The translations under genes and the position numbers were made by a program. The notes below the pieces were generated by a model that did no database searches, was not told where the DNA came from, and worked only from the letters and a program-made list of their open reading frames with translations. Positions 53,338 to 63,230 of a stretch of 64,000 nucleotides of DNA are shown here, in pieces (within the stretch, counting starts at the first letter, position 1; each line of letters begins with the position of its first letter). Source of the stretch: Agapetus fuscipes (lineage: Eukaryota > Arthropoda > Insecta > Trichoptera > Glossosomatidae); contig OX637333.1 in assembly GCA_951799405.1 (NCBI GenBank), forward strand, positions 12,771,960-12,835,959, in the 5' to 3' direction.

Positions 53338-53406
53338 ATTTATTTGGTGAGCGTTGTTTTTGTGTGTATCACACCTCAAGAGCCCTCTGCGAGCTTGGTC
53401 GTCGCT
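53113..53406. repeat. 294-bp exact duplicate of 55112-55405 (copy 1)
   Basis: Constant offset of 1999 with no mismatch that I can find. Outside these limits the two loci diverge at once, although both continue as SINE-A. Confidence 0.9.
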
Positions 53407-53617
53407 CTAGAAAGCGCCAATTCTCAAGCAAGACCCAGTGGCTTTAAGGCTGGATAGACCTTTTGATGACCGGTCTTTGGTCAAGGTTTATGAATTTTCA
53501 ACCCAGCGACGAGAAAATTTGAAAATATAAATGTTTTTTTTTTTGCTCCACCGGGAATCGTACCCACAACCTTCCATTCAGAGTTCGAAGTGTTACTACT
53601 GAACTACAAACCGGTCA
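53338..53617 (-). mobile_element. SINE-A, full length
   Basis: Head GACCGGTTTGTAGTTCAG, GGGTACGATTCCC, core, tail to GCTCACCAAATAAATC, then ATTATTTTTTTT. A T-run (12 T on the plus strand) interrupts the AAAATATACC region. Confidence 0.88.
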
Positions 53618-53904
53618 CAATTAACTGTCAATTTTATTTTGAAATATCATTAATTGAAATCTTTGAATTGTTTTGAAAATAATACAAAATGTATATATTA
53701 AGTTTTGGAGCTATCCCATCAATGTACAAAAAAAAAAACAGTGTGTTAGTTTTTCTCACACCACTACACAAACTGACACATGCATATATTTTTTATCACT
53801 CACAAGGGTTGACGCAAATGCAGTCTGTCAATATAAATTAATATTTAAAGAGATATCAAAGGTGAGTAATTTTAAAAGAAATAATGCCTATAATTATTAA
53901 CCTT

Positions 53905-54475
53905 AACTAGTTGTTTGGTATGAGGCTGACAACCATACAGAAAAAAACTTGGTTCACTTTTGCAATTGCCACCCCGATTTCAAAACAGGGCGATAAGAGT
54001 TGCTAAGTTCATGTTCATGTGAGATTTGGTTTATTTTGTAGATAAAGACACATAAAAAGGCAGACCGGCCCGCAGTCTAGTGGTTAAAACTTTGAATCCG
54101 GATCGGAAGGAAGTGGGTTCGAATTCCGGCGGAGCTCAAAAAAAAGATTTCATTTTTAATATTTGCTCTTCGTTGGGTTGCAAAATTAATCTGTCTTTGT
54201 CAAAGGTCGGTCACCATAGGTCGATCCGGCTTTACACCAACTGGGTCTTGCATGAGAATTGGAGCTTTCTACAGCGACGACCAAGCTCGCAGAGGGCTCG
54301 AAGGAGGAGGGTGTGATTCACACAAAAACAGCGCTCACCGAATAAATCATCCTGATATTATATTTTTTACTGTTATTGTACAACATGTGTAAACACGAAC
54401 TTAAATGTGCCTGCTTGTGGTTATGCATTAAATATGAGCCGTAAATGGCAATAGCGATTTATAGATTATAGATTT
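53905..54475 (+). repeat. LINE-A tail (U), split by SINE-A
   Basis: Left part 53905-54061 (TGGTATGAGGCTGACAACC to GTAGATAAAGACACATAAAA), right part 54353-54475 (CAACATGTGTAAACACGAAC to TTATAGATTATAG). Confidence 0.78.
54062..54352 (+). mobile_element. SINE-A, full length, nested in U
   Basis: Head ACCGGCCCGCAGTCTAGTGG, B box GGGTTCGAATTCC, core with GGTCGGTCACCATAGG, tail GCAGAGGGCTCGAAGG to CACCGAATAAATCATCC. Confidence 0.9.
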
Positions 54476-54719
54476 TGAGCTAAACCAAAGTAATGAAAAA
54501 AAAAATTAAAATTAATTTCACGCATGAAGACAATATATTTTTGACAGCCCTACATAAGAAAACACCTGCATCTCAAATAACAATAATAGCACAACATGGC
54601 CAGCAGAATATCGTCAGCTAGGAAAAAGTTATACCAACAAAAGGTACCTACCTACTTCTTGTATAATAAATAATAATATTTCTTAGAATTCGACATTTTT
54701 TTTCCAAATGCGTGCAAAA
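54476..54719. other. No gene recognised
   Basis: AT-rich, nothing identified. Confidence 0.4.
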
Positions 54720-54797
54720 AGATCGGTCCTTAGTCTATTGACTACGCTTCCAACTCTTAATCGGAAGGTTGTAAGTTCAATTCCCGGCGGAGCACAG
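54720..54797 (+). mobile_element. SINE-A head fragment
   Basis: GATCGGTCCTTAGTCTATTG, AAGTTCAATTCCCGGCGGAG, ACAGAACG, cut where a minus SINE-B 3' end begins (CAACTAAGC). Confidence 0.8.
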
Positions 54798-55090
54798 AAC
54801 GCAACTAAGCTACACATTATGTGTAGTTACACTATAAAGTTAGTAGTTACATAGTTATTTTTTATAGTTAGAAGTTACAGTATTTAGTGTCACTTCGGGA
54901 TTCGGGACCTATTTATTTTTAGAGGTAAAGTGGCCGGCTTTACACCAACCACTTCATTTGAAGTGGGGGTTTCCCAGCTCCCGAGCGGGCTGGTTCTCAT
55001 TTCTTGTGAAGGCTGAGTAAGCCTTGAGATCGAACCCTTGCTCTCGGCATGGAATGCAAGCATTCTACCAATTGAGCTATCGACATTTTT
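54798..55090 (-). mobile_element. SINE-B, short form, joined to SINE-A
   Basis: Head GTCGATAGCTCAATTGGTAG, GGGTTCGATCTCAAGGC, short-form body; a ~50-bp AT-rich insertion precedes the 3' hairpin. Upstream on the minus strand it is preceded by GACCAAGCTCGTAAAAAT, the same join as at 22756-22765. Confidence 0.87.
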
Positions 55091-55335
55091 ACGAGCTTGG
55101 TCATCGTCGCTACAAAGCGCCAATTGTCAAGCAAGACCCAGTTGCTGGATAAAGTAAAGCTGGATGGACCTTTGGTGACCGGTCATTGGGAAAGGTTTTT
55201 TCGTTCACACGAAATTTCGTTCAAACGACTTTCGGTCACATATAGATGTGCTCCACAGAATATCTTAGAAAACCTGTTCGTTAACAAACTATTTATTTTC
55301 ACGATTCGTTATTTCGACAATTAAAAAAAAATAAT
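55091..55335 (-). mobile_element. SINE-A core of a SINE-A/SINE-B dimer, with foreign middle
   Basis: Same composite as 53113-53337, here followed (minus strand) by AGCGACGATGACCAAGCTCG and SINE-B. Confidence 0.8.
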
Positions 55336-55405
55336 GATTTATTTGGTGAGCGTTGTTTTTGTGTGTATCACACCTCAAGAGCCCTCTGCGAGCTTGGTCG
55401 TCGCT
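55112..55405. repeat. 294-bp exact duplicate of 53113-53406 (copy 2)
   Basis: See 53113-53406. The left limit here is one base inside the SINE dimer arm (TACAAAGCGCC). Confidence 0.9.
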
Positions 55406-55706
55406 GTAGAAATTACCAATTCTTAAGCAAGACCCAGTTGCTCTAATGCTGGATGGACCTTTAGTGACCGGGCTTTGGGAAAGGTATATGATTTTGTGTC
55501 ACCAAGCAAAGGGCATATTTGAAAATATAAATGGTACTTATATTTTTTTGTGCTCCGCTGGAATTCGAACCCACAATAATAATAATAAAATTAGGATGAT
55601 TTATTTGGTGAGCGCTGTTTTTTTGTGTATCACACCTCAAGAGCCCTCTAAACACAATCTTCCATTTACGAGTCAGAAGTGTAAATCATAAGACTACGGA
55701 CCGGTT
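55336..55706 (-). mobile_element. SINE-A with a second SINE-A tail nested inside
   Basis: Outer copy: tail at 55336, head CAACCGGTCCGTAGTC at ~55706. Inner copy 55578-55652 is only the last ~75 bp of SINE-A, flanked by CACAAT (55572-55577 and 55653-55658). The inner 3' end reads ATCATCCTAATTTTATTATT, an ATT-repeat tail. Confidence 0.9.
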
Positions 55707-55724
55707 GAATACCATATATTGTAT

Positions 55725-57385
55725 GTGACCGAAATGTCATTGACCGAAATGTCGTTGACCGAAAAGTCGTTGGCCGAAAAGTCGTGTGGACGAAGTGTCG
55801 TGTGACCGATTTGTCTATGGCCGAGTTGTCTTTGGACGGGTTGTCGTTGACCGATTTGTCTTTGACCGAAATGTCGTTAGCCGAAAAGTCGTGTGGACGG
55901 AGTGTCGTGTGACCGACTTGTCTATGGCCGGGTCTTTGGACGGGTTGTCGTTGACCGATTTGTCTTGGACCGAAATGTCGTTGGCCGAAAAGTCGTGTGG
56001 ACGGAGTGTCGTGTGACCGACTTGTCTATGGCCGGGTCTTTGGACGGGCTGTCGTTGACCGATTTGTCTTTGACCGAAATGTCGTTGGCCGAAAAGTCGT
56101 GTGGACGGAGTGTCGTGTGACCGACTTGTCTATGGCCGAGTTGTCTTTGGACAGGTTGTCGTTGACCGATTTGTCTTTGACCGAAATGTCGTTGGCCGAA
56201 AAGTCGTGTGGACGGAGTGTCGTGTGACCGACTTGTCTTTGGACGGGTTGTCGTTGACCGATTTGTCTTTGACCGAAATGTCATTGGCCGAAAAGTCGTG
56301 TGGACGGAGTGTCGTGTGACCGACTTGTCTTTGGACGGGTTGTCGTTGACCGATTTGTCTTTGACCGAAATGTCATTGGCCGAAAAGTCGTGTGGACGGA
56401 GTGTCATGTGACCGACTTGTCTTTGGACGGGTTGTCGTTGACCGATTTGTCTTTGACCGAAATGTTGTTGGCCGAAAAGTCGTGTGGACGGAGTGTCGTG
56501 TGACCGACTTGTCTATGGCCGAGTTGTCTTTGGACAGGTTGTCGTTGACCGATTTGTCTTTGACCGAAATGTCGTTGGCTGAAAAGTCGTGTGGACGGAG
56601 TGTCGTGTGACCGACTTGTCTTTGGACGGGTTGTCGTTGACCGATTTGTCTTTGACCGAAATGTTGTTGGCCGAAAAGTCGTGTGGACGGAGTGTCGTGT
56701 GACCGACTTGTCTATGGCCGAGTTGTCTTTGGACAGGTTGTCGTTGACCGATTTGTCTTTGACCGAAATGTCGTTGGCCGAAAAGTCGTGTGGACGGAGT
56801 GTCGTGTGACCGACTTGTCTTTGGACGGGTTGTCGTTGACCGATTTGTCTTTGACCGAAATGTCATTGGCCGAAAAGTCGTGTGGACGGAGTGTCGTGTG
56901 ACCGACTTGTCTTTGGACGGGTTGTCGTTGACCGATTTGTCTTTGACCGAAATGTTGTTGGCCGAAAAGTCGTGTGGACGGAGTGTCGTGTGACCGACTT
57001 GTCTATGGCCGGGTCTTTGGACGGGCTGTCGTTGACCGATTTGTCTTTGACCGAAATGTCGTTGACCGAAAAGTCGTTGGTCGAAAAGTCGTGTGGACGA
57101 AGTGTCGTGTGACCGATTTGTCTATGGCCGAGTTGTCTTTGGACGGGTTGTCGTTGACCGATTTGTCTTTGACCGAAATGTCGTTGGCCGAAAAGTCGTG
57201 TAGACGAAGTGTCGTGTGACCGATTTGTCTATGGCCGAGTTGTTGTTGGACGAGTTGTCGTTGACCGATTTGTCTTTGACCGAAATTTCGTTTGCCGAAA
57301 AGTCGTGAGGACGAAGTGTCGTGTGACCGATTTGTCTATGGCCGAGTAATCGTTGGACGAATTGTCTTTTATCGATATGTCGTGG
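55725..57385 (+). repeat. 15-bp minisatellite with 92/107-bp higher-order units
   Basis: Monomers follow G(A/G)CCGANNTGTCNTT (15-16 bp). Blocks of seven (107 bp) or six (92 bp) monomers alternate. Measured from GTGGACG, intervals are 107, 104, 104, 107, 92, 92, 92, 107, 92, 107, 92, 92, 119, 107, 107. The 104-bp type has a 12-bp monomer (GGCCGGGTCTTT). Edges are the most diverged, as expected for an array homogenised in its centre. It starts directly after a SINE-A head. Multiple short overlapping frames are by-products. Confidence 0.95.
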
Positions 57386-58180
57386 AATCCTGAAAATGAA
57401 TACAAAATTATATTATTATCGACTCTATCGACTCGACATGGTGTTCATGTCTCTTTTCCGTCGTACCGTCAACATATATCGGAATTTTTACGCGTATTCT
57501 GTATATTTTATTTACACATATACCTATTGCATATTTTATACGTATATAATATGTGAACATAATGTATACATGTGTCCCGATCGGTCTTCAAGAAAACTGT
57601 TTTTTCACCTCTGTCGGCCTAACCATCAAATTGGATAGGCCAACGCCATCTATGTAAAAAATAGAAAATTAACAAAAATCGAAAATTACAAGAGGCCTTT
57701 ACATGTTACCTCTTTTTGTTAGACAAATAAAATATGTACGAAAACAATTAAAAACATTTGTTTCACTTAACCACGATGTGATATTTGCGGAAAATGATCA
57801 GGAGGAACTAAAAACGCGTACAAAAAAATATTACGTAAACACATTTTGAAACAAAATTTATAACTCAGTAAATAAGTAAAAAATGAATTTTCGAAAATCG
57901 TCTCAATTTAACTGAATAAATACTTTATCGAAAAATGAAATATTTGGCATTGAAATATTTATGAATAACAAGTGAGTCGCGCTGGAAAGTCAGCCTTTTT
58001 TAAATGGTTTTTGGCATATTACCAGCTGATTTGAAGGAAAAAAAAATAAAAAAAAATATTTTCAATTCTTTTAAATATATAGAAAGCTAACCCTATAAAT
58101 ATTTTTTTGAATAGCCAAAGTTGTTTTTGGTCTCAAATACACCTTAACTAACAGTTGTAAAAATTAATATAATTGTCAGA
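57386..58180. other. No gene recognised
   Basis: AT-rich, nothing identified. Confidence 0.4.
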
Positions 58181-58870
58181 ATGGCGAAGAGTATAATTTA
58201 TGAAAGCAAAATGAATGAACAAAGAAAGATTGATGAAAGGATTAACAGAAGTTTCACCGATAGTAAAAATAAATTTTGGAGGTGGATCTGTAATGCTGGC
58301 GTTTAAGTCTGAGGCTGTAAAACAAAATCACTTTTTTATAGAATATGTTTAGTAGCTTTTTAATTTTGTTACTGTTTGATTGTTCAGTGATTATTTGTTT
58401 TTTTTTATACTCAAATGTAATTAATTGCTTATATTCCTTGACTTATAGGGTGGTATGAGGCTGACCACCCATACTGTACAAAATGGTTCACTTTACCAAT
58501 GTCACCCCAGTGTCAGGGAAGGTCGGCAAAAGTTGTAGGTAAAATATGTACAAAAGAACTTATGTTCATTTGAGGTTTGGATTTTATTTGTAAGTACACA
58601 TTCAGCATTTGTAAGCGCGAACGGCGGCAGGAGTTGCAAAGTTTATGTTCATGTGAGGTTTTGCTTATTTGTATGCACACATGCAGAATATGTAGGCGCG
58701 AACCTACATATGCCTGTCTGTGGGCATGCATTTAATATGAGCCTTAAATGTTAACATATCTTTGCAGTTTAGATTATAGATTATTTATAGAACTACACGT
58801 GTTTGTTTGTGGGCATTCATTTGAGAGCTTTAAATGAATATATATCCTTGCAACTTAGATTATAGATATT
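58181..58870 (+). mobile_element. LINE-A internal-deletion derivative
   Basis: The frame 58181-58306 reads MAKSIIYESKMNEQRKIDER, INRSFTDSKNKFW, then directly RWICNAGV and stop. The first part is the pre-RT linker and the last eight residues are the normal LINE-A C-terminus, so the entire RT palm, thumb and post-RT domain are deleted. The join falls where both parents have a Trp-Arg codon pair (TTTTGGAGG / AAATGGCGG). The normal spacer and U follow, so 3' signals for retrotransposition in trans are retained. U contains a nested insertion (58623-58789) and a ~22-bp insertion at 58541. Confidence 0.85.
58623..58789 (+). repeat. U copy nested in a U copy, GAAC duplication
   Basis: Insert from GGCGGCAGGAGTTGCAAAG to AGATTATAGATTATTTATA. 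GAAC at 58619-58622 and 58790-58793; the host sequence GCGCGAAC|TACACGTG resumes after it. Confidence 0.9.
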
Positions 58871-58913
58871 ATTATATTCCGGTTATTATATTCCGGGTTC
58901 CGGTTCCTTGACT

Positions 58914-59166
58914 TATAGGTTGGTATGCGGCTGACTACCCATGCTGTAAAAATGGTTCACTTTGCCAATGTCACCCCTGTCTCAGGGAAGGACGGCAAGA
59001 GCTGCAGGGTGTATGTCCATTTGAAATTTGGTTTTTATGTTGTAGGTTCACATGAGGCATGTGGAAGCGCGAACTTGTACGTGTCTGGTTGTGAGAATGC
59101 ATGTAATGTGAATCTCCAATGTAACATATCTTTGCAACTTAGATAAGATTAGATCAGATTATAGAT
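58914..59166 (+). repeat. LINE-A tail (U), complete, nearly identical to 20028-20270
   Basis: Shares GAAGGACGGCAAGAG, CATGAGGCATGTG and GTCTGGTTGTGAGAATGC with the 20-kb copy, so both derive from one recent source subtype. 3' end AGATAAGATTAGATCAGATT. Confidence 0.9.
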
Positions 59167-59167
59167 T

Positions 59168-59253
59168 ATGTCAGATTTAAAAGACATGTCTAATTTAAGA
59201 GTCACGTCAGATTTAAGATTCATGTCAGATTTAAGAGTCATGTCAGATTTATA
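59168..59253 (+). repeat. Short second array of the 18-bp monomer
   Basis: ATGTCAGATTTAAAAGAC, ATGTCTAATTTAAGAGTC, ACGTCAGATTTAAGATTC and two more. It starts directly at the 3' tail of the U copy. Confidence 0.88.
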
Positions 59254-60089
59254 CAGAGTATCTAATAAATTTTTTCACGTAGGTACTCATGTTCATTCAT
59301 TCATTTTATCATTTATACTGGAGATGCCGCGAGTAATGGTTATGGCGAGTATTCGAGAAATCACCATTCCCTATGGCGATTTGTAAATGAATAATATATT
59401 ACTCGATAAAGTCTACAAATATTACTCGATATTTGACATTACTCGAAAATAATGTTTAGTAATGCCAAATAGCGAATAAAAGCGAGTACCTACTCGCGGT
59501 AACTCTTCTTTACACCACATACTTTTTACATATTTGGATCCTTAGCCTGGATAAAAGTAACTACATACGGCTTAAAGTGAACGTGGTGAAACTAGAAACT
59601 AACGCTTCTATCTTGTAAAACGTCACTTATGATAGTTCAATGTGATGTCAGCCGAATGTTTAAAATCGAAGTAGTATTTTGTTAAAGGAAAACCAAATAA
59701 TACCCATTGATTGTAGGAGTTTGAAAGCCGCAAAGTAATATCAACGACCTCTTTTAGCTGTCATCTAAACAAGCCGTGTCGATCCTTAGCCGTTTTAGTG
59801 TTTATTTCAATGAACAGAATGGTGACGTCATTGCGCCGTTTATATAGTTAGAGGAGGCAGGATCCTCATTACGATAATTCAAGTAAAAATACACTTACTC
59901 GTTGGGTGAGGGAGAACCACGCTAATGGGGGAAAACACTTTCATACATTTGACGTCAAAAACGCCGAACACAGATGGAATTAGGTGGAGAAGAAATGCTG
60001 GACTGGGTGCCACATAACAAGGAATGAAAAATTATTATAAAAAAGTCCAACTGACCAACATATATTCAAGATGGCTAATATTGTGTTGC
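59254..60089. other. No gene recognised
   Basis: 59380-59500 has repeated ATTACTCGATA/ATTACTCGAAAAT words; otherwise nothing. Confidence 0.4.
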
Positions 60090-60530
60090 TAAAAGTTATG
60101 ACTCTGGATAAAATTAAATAAAAAATATGCAAAGTGCGAAAAAATGGCGGTTGATCTGCTATGTTGGAGTCCAAGGCTTTTCAATTTTAAATGCTAACCA
60201 CCCATACTGAAAGAAGTGTTTGACTTTACCAATAATATAATAATAATACCAATGTCACCACTGTGTCAGGGAAAGGCGGCAAGAGCTGCAGGGTATGAGG
60301 CTGACCTCTCATGAAGTAAAAACTATGTTCGCTTTTGCCAATGCCACGCCGGTTTCAAAGAAAGAGGGCATGAGTTTGCAATGTTTTTGTTCATGGAAGG
60401 TTTGGTTGATTTTGCAATTACACATGCGGCATGTGTAAGCGCAAACTTACATGGGACTGCTTGTGGGCGTACATGAAGTATTATGAGCTTCAAATATCAA
60501 AACATCTCTGCAACTTAGATTACAGATGAA
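60090..60530 (+). mobile_element. LINE-A 3' end plus a second U, both old
   Basis: Codons for KVMTLDKIK and KWRLICYVGV-like words (60093-60160), a shortened U to about 60290, then a second, diverged U (60292-60530, GTATGAGGCTGACCTCTC to CTCTGCAACTTAGATTACAG). Confidence 0.7.
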
Positions 60531-60599
60531 AGACGGCAAAATAAAAATTATTTATTTTGAAATGCATTTGCTTCTACCCATTGCACGCTCCTGACCTCT

Positions 60600-60642
60600 G
60601 ATATGAAACGCAAGCATTCTACCAGCTATACTCGACCGCACA
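60600..60642 (-). mobile_element. SINE-B head remnant
   Basis: GCGGTCGAGTATAGCTGGTA, GAATGCTTGCGTTTCATAT on the minus strand. Confidence 0.6.
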
Positions 60643-61206
60643 ATTAATTTATTTAATTTGTAGTGAAAAAAAAAATTAGTTTACACAAAAAATCAATTGT
60701 ATTTTTTTTACTATTTTCATTAAATTTCCTACATTTTGTGGTTTTTCTCCCACACCCTATATCTACCCACTACCCACGCCGTTCTGACGGTACACCCTGT
60801 ATATTAATATCTGGAGTAAGTATGCACCTATACAAGCTGTTGTACTTAAGTGAGGGAAATAGTACACAGTTACATACTATACTATACATAATGTAACCTT
60901 ATGTATTGACACCAGTACAAGTTGATCTTGCAAATGCTCAACTGACAAAATTGTGCGCTTCGCAACGAACTTATTAACGCCAAATTCAGTCAGATTACAT
61001 TTTTTTCAGCTTTCTCTCGAAAGCTTTCTTCGACTATTAAGGTAGGTCTATCTTTTGCTTTTAAAAAAATTGTATTTTTTTCATTTTAAATTAATGTTCT
61101 CACCGGTTCTCTCTCAATGGTCGAAGGTTCCAACGATGTATTTATGTATATAATAAAACATACAAATAAAATACATACAAAATTAATGCAAATTGAATCA
61201 TCTACA
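60643..61206. other. No gene recognised
   Basis: AT-rich; the frame 60663-60896 shows no motif. Confidence 0.4.
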
Positions 61207-61270
61207 AGTAGCTTACTTACAAGATAAGACCCAAACCTCAAATGAATTTAGGTAAGTCCTGCAACTGTTT
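61207..61270 (-). repeat. LINE-A tail (U) fragment
   Basis: GCTTACTTACAAGATAAGAC, CCAAACCTCAAATGAA, AAGTCCTGCAACTG. Confidence 0.55.
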
Positions 61271-61469
61271 ACTGCTGCGGACTTTAAGCAATCAATTTAA
61301 AAAAATGTTGAAAAAAAGAATTATAAACTTTTACAAAAACACAGTTTTAATCCACTTCTTTCAATTTATCTTTTGGCTCAAAGGTTTTCACCTAAAAAGG
61401 CCATTAGAAAAAAATGTCATTAAAAAAACTTACTATTTCTTTCATGGTTACTATTATATCAAAATAATG

Positions 61470-61640
61470 TATAAAAAATCATTACGTAAATTCCCCTAGA
61501 TCGCGTATCGCGATCGAATAGAAATAACTATGGAAAAAATGGCAGCACTCCTAGTGAGTGATTTAGTGTTTATGCATTTTTATTGATTTCGATGGTGATA
61601 CGCAATCGAAGGAAGTCGATGTCATGCTTTATGCATGGGT
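61470..61640. mobile_element. MITE W, copy 3, reversed
   Basis: CCCCTAGATCGCGTATCGCG at the left, GATACGCAATCGAAGG at the right, and CTAGTGAGTGATTTAGTG in the middle, matching the reverse complement of the W copies near 20 kb. Confidence 0.65.
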
Positions 61641-61687
61641 TACCTTGATCTTACCAAAACCATTAGAAATAAATTTACAAAATCCTT

Positions 61688-62009
61688 TTTTTTTAAGAAA
61701 TCCTGTGCGAGAGACTCCCTAGATTTCAGAGACTCTAGGGGTCTATGACATTTATTGTAGTGCCGCAGAGGTGTTAACGAGCTTGGTCGTCGCTACAAAG
61801 CGCCAATACTCAAGCAAGACCCAGTTGCTGTACGGCTGGATGGACTTTTAGTGACCGGTTTTTGGTTAAGGTTTTATGAATATTTCAACCTAGTGAAGAG
61901 CATATTTAAAAATATAAATGGTATATTTTTTGTGCTCCGCCGAGATTCGAACCCACAACCTTCAATTTACGAGTCCGAAGTGTTGCCACTGGACTACGGA
62001 CCGGACCTT
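61688..62009 (-). mobile_element. SINE-A with LINE-D 3' tail, full length
   Basis: Minus-strand order: head GGTCCGGTCCGTAGTCCAG, B box GGGTTCGAATCTC, core, ACTGGGTCTTGCTTGAGTA, GTAGCGACGACCAAGCTCGT, then at 61776 the LINE-D tail: AACACCTCTGCGGCACTACA, stem CCCTAGA/TCTAGGG (61717-61740) and TTTCTTAAAAAAAAAA. All three parts (pol III head, core, LINE tail) are present. Confidence 0.93.
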
Positions 62010-62807
62010 AGAAATAAGTTTCAGTTACTTTGTGTTCACTATTTAACAGTTTCGTGCACTGAGCCGCCTTCTTATTGAAAGAACATTTCATAGTAAGGGC
62101 GTTAGGTGGGGGGTAGAACCCTGGAAGACTAGAGACGCGAGGGGGAGGCATCTCTGTAAGCCAACTACCCCTCAACCACGCTATATAACGGGACAACAAT
62201 CCGGGTAGTCGCATTGCCGTGGCAGACTCTGGCAGGGAATTCATAATAAGCCTTCATACGCACCTACCTGATTAAAATAAATACCTATCACACACTTCCC
62301 CTCTGCGCTGCACAGCTGGCGATATCGTGAAATTTGAATTAGATTTTTCTTAAATTGTGAATTTTAAACGTGGAAGTTGTTGGAGATCGCTTTTGAGAAG
62401 GTTGACCAGATTTTTTGGTGAGTTTATTAACATTTAACATTTAGGTACAATAAAATAATTCATTTTTGTGCAGATCGTCACGCAATATCAAATTTTGTAA
62501 AGAACATTTTTAATTTTTCTTGATTTCTACTAAGCTTATAGAACGAAAAATTCTAATGAAACACTGTTTTATTTATACTCTATTATTAATTTTATTTTAA
62601 TAAATATATACCTACGAACGTTTTCGATCTCTCAATCATTTTCAGGTACAAAAAAATCAAAAATGTCATCCCAATCTTGTTTCACTTGATCTTTTTTCTT
62701 TCAGTACTCCAACTTTAATATTAATAATAAAGTGGCACAGGTATATCAACATTCAATATTCATACTTAATTGTTTACAAAATGCTCACAATGCTTACAAC
62801 AACAAAA
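62010..62807. other. No gene recognised
   Basis: 62080-62250 is GC-richer (GGTGGGGGGTAGAACCC). The minus frame 62008-62244 has no motif. Confidence 0.4.
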
Positions 62808-62920
62808 CTTTCCCGTGAAAATAAACGTTGCAACTCCTGCTGCCTTTCACTGAAACAGGAGTGACATTGGCAATGTGAACCAAGTTTGCATGAGGGTCAG
62901 CCTAATACCAACCTGATTAC
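62808..62920 (-). repeat. LINE-A tail (U), head half, diverged
   Basis: GTTGCAACTCCTGCTGCC, TTTCACTGAAACAGGAGTGA, GGGTCAGCCTAATACCAACC. Confidence 0.7.
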
Positions 62921-63110
62921 TTTTTATTACTTTTATTTAACATTTCAAACTTACTTAAAATTGAATAGGAAATGAAATTGAGGTTGTACTTAGTTTTATT
63001 TTTGATGAAAGTCTTTAAAAATGAAAGAAGGTTTCTCTTCCCTTATTTTCTGCTAATCGAAGTATCTTGTATTTCATCCATATTTTATATGTTCCATATG
63101 TGTCGTATGA

Positions 63111-63230
63111 AATCACAGGTGGCCATCTAGGACTCTGTGCTTAAATATAAAATCACAGGTGGCCATCTAGGACTCTGTGCTTAAATATAAAATCACGGGT
63201 GGCCATCTAGGACTCTGTGCTTAAATCACT
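63111..63230. repeat. 40-bp tandem repeat, 3 copies
   Basis: Unit AATCACAGGTGGCCATCTAG-GACTCTGTGCTTAAATATAA at 63111, 63151 and 63191. The third has CACGGG for CACAGG and loses the last bases. Confidence 0.94.

Noticed and set aside
55786..57219. Series of overlapping ~70-codon ORFs (VSCDRLV...) and minus-strand Arg/Thr-rich ORFs
   Set aside because: By-products of the 15-bp minisatellite; the 92 and 107-bp blocks shift frame, so no long product exists.
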